Assembly: GCA_011620445.1 (NCBI GenBank)
Contig: WOZB01000105.1
Span: 1-6,676 of the forward strand
Length of the DNA stretch: 6,676 nt
Source of the DNA: Anaerolineaceae bacterium
GTDB taxonomy: Bacteria > Chloroflexota > Anaerolineae > Anaerolineales > Anaerolineaceae
Direction: 5' to 3'
The notes under the pieces are model-generated. The model worked only from the letters and a program-made list of their open reading frames with translations. It was not told the origin of the DNA and searched no databases. How positions within the stretch are numbered: position 1 is the stretch's first letter; each line of letters begins with the position of its first letter. Made by a program: the position numbers and the translations under genes. This document shows positions 6,513 through 6,676 of this stretch, piece by piece.

Positions 6513-6676
6513 TTTCTAAATTATTTTCACTTGCACTAACATCCTTTATTTACTTTTGGTTGCTTGATTCTGACGGACCGGGGAAAGGGGAGAAGATCGA
6601 GATATCTGATTCACTTTAACCATAATATTATTTTGCCAAGACCAGCAAGGATTTACAAGTCTCCCACAGTAAGTTC
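6513..6676. other. Distal non-coding stretch, nothing identified
   Basis: These 164 bases are mostly AT-rich, with one purine-rich G run near 6580-6592. I see no hairpin with a T-tract, no convincing promoter and no repeat of the tRNA 3' end. A frame on the minus strand is open from the window edge (6674) to a stop at 6546-6548, but its 42 residues show no recognisable motif. Confidence 0.4.

Noticed and set aside
6546..6674. Minus-strand frame open from the window edge, possible 3' end of a converging gene
   Set aside because: Forty-two codons without a stop is common by chance, and the translation shows no motif. Sequence beyond the window would decide it.
6513..6676. Possible integrated element or attachment site downstream of the tRNA
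   Set aside because: tRNA 3' ends are frequent integration sites, but no repeat of the tRNA 3' end and no integrase sequence is visible in the window.
1..6676. CRISPR array, insertion sequence, phage or defence system
   Set aside because: I found no regularly spaced repeats, terminal inverted repeats, transposase or nuclease motifs. The content is housekeeping and common accessory metabolism.

Overview
The window reads as ordinary chromosomal DNA from a bacterium of medium GC content. It holds five protein genes and one tRNA gene, all on the + strand and closely packed. A flavodiiron protein behind a class II aldolase suggests an anaerobe or microaerobe that must dispose of O2 or NO. The protein sequences have the general look of Chloroflexota (Anaerolineae-like) proteins, but this is an impression and not a demonstrated placement. 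The three clear mRNA promoters all have an exact TATAAT -10 box and short leaders, so initiation looks conventional and sigma-70-like.

Layout. Bases 2-1087 are the 3' part of a major facilitator superfamily (MFS) transporter whose start lies before the window. After a 57-bp gap with an extended -10 promoter comes a GT-B fold glycosyltransferase of the GT4 type (1145-2338). A second promoter, TTGAGA-N17-TATAAT, drives a class II fructose-bisphosphate aldolase (2436-3386). Only 8 bp later comes a flavodiiron protein (3395-4594), so these two form a probable operon, closed by a strong intrinsic terminator (4613-4637). A third promoter precedes glutaminyl-tRNA synthetase, glnS (4706-6391), which starts at TTG. 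Then comes a tRNA with a CAU anticodon (6441-6512) with its own promoter. Its anticodon arm and acceptor stem match tRNA-Ile2, the lysidine-modified AUA reader, and not tRNA-Met. The last 164 bp hold no gene I can support.

How the parts relate. The aldolase and flavodiiron pair may co-express a step of sugar catabolism with an O2/NO scavenger. glnS and tRNA-Ile2 are both translation genes, but each has its own promoter. The transporter and glycosyltransferase appear to be independent units. I found no CRISPR array, insertion sequence, phage gene, toxin-antitoxin pair or other sign of an undescribed system. The observations below are modest.
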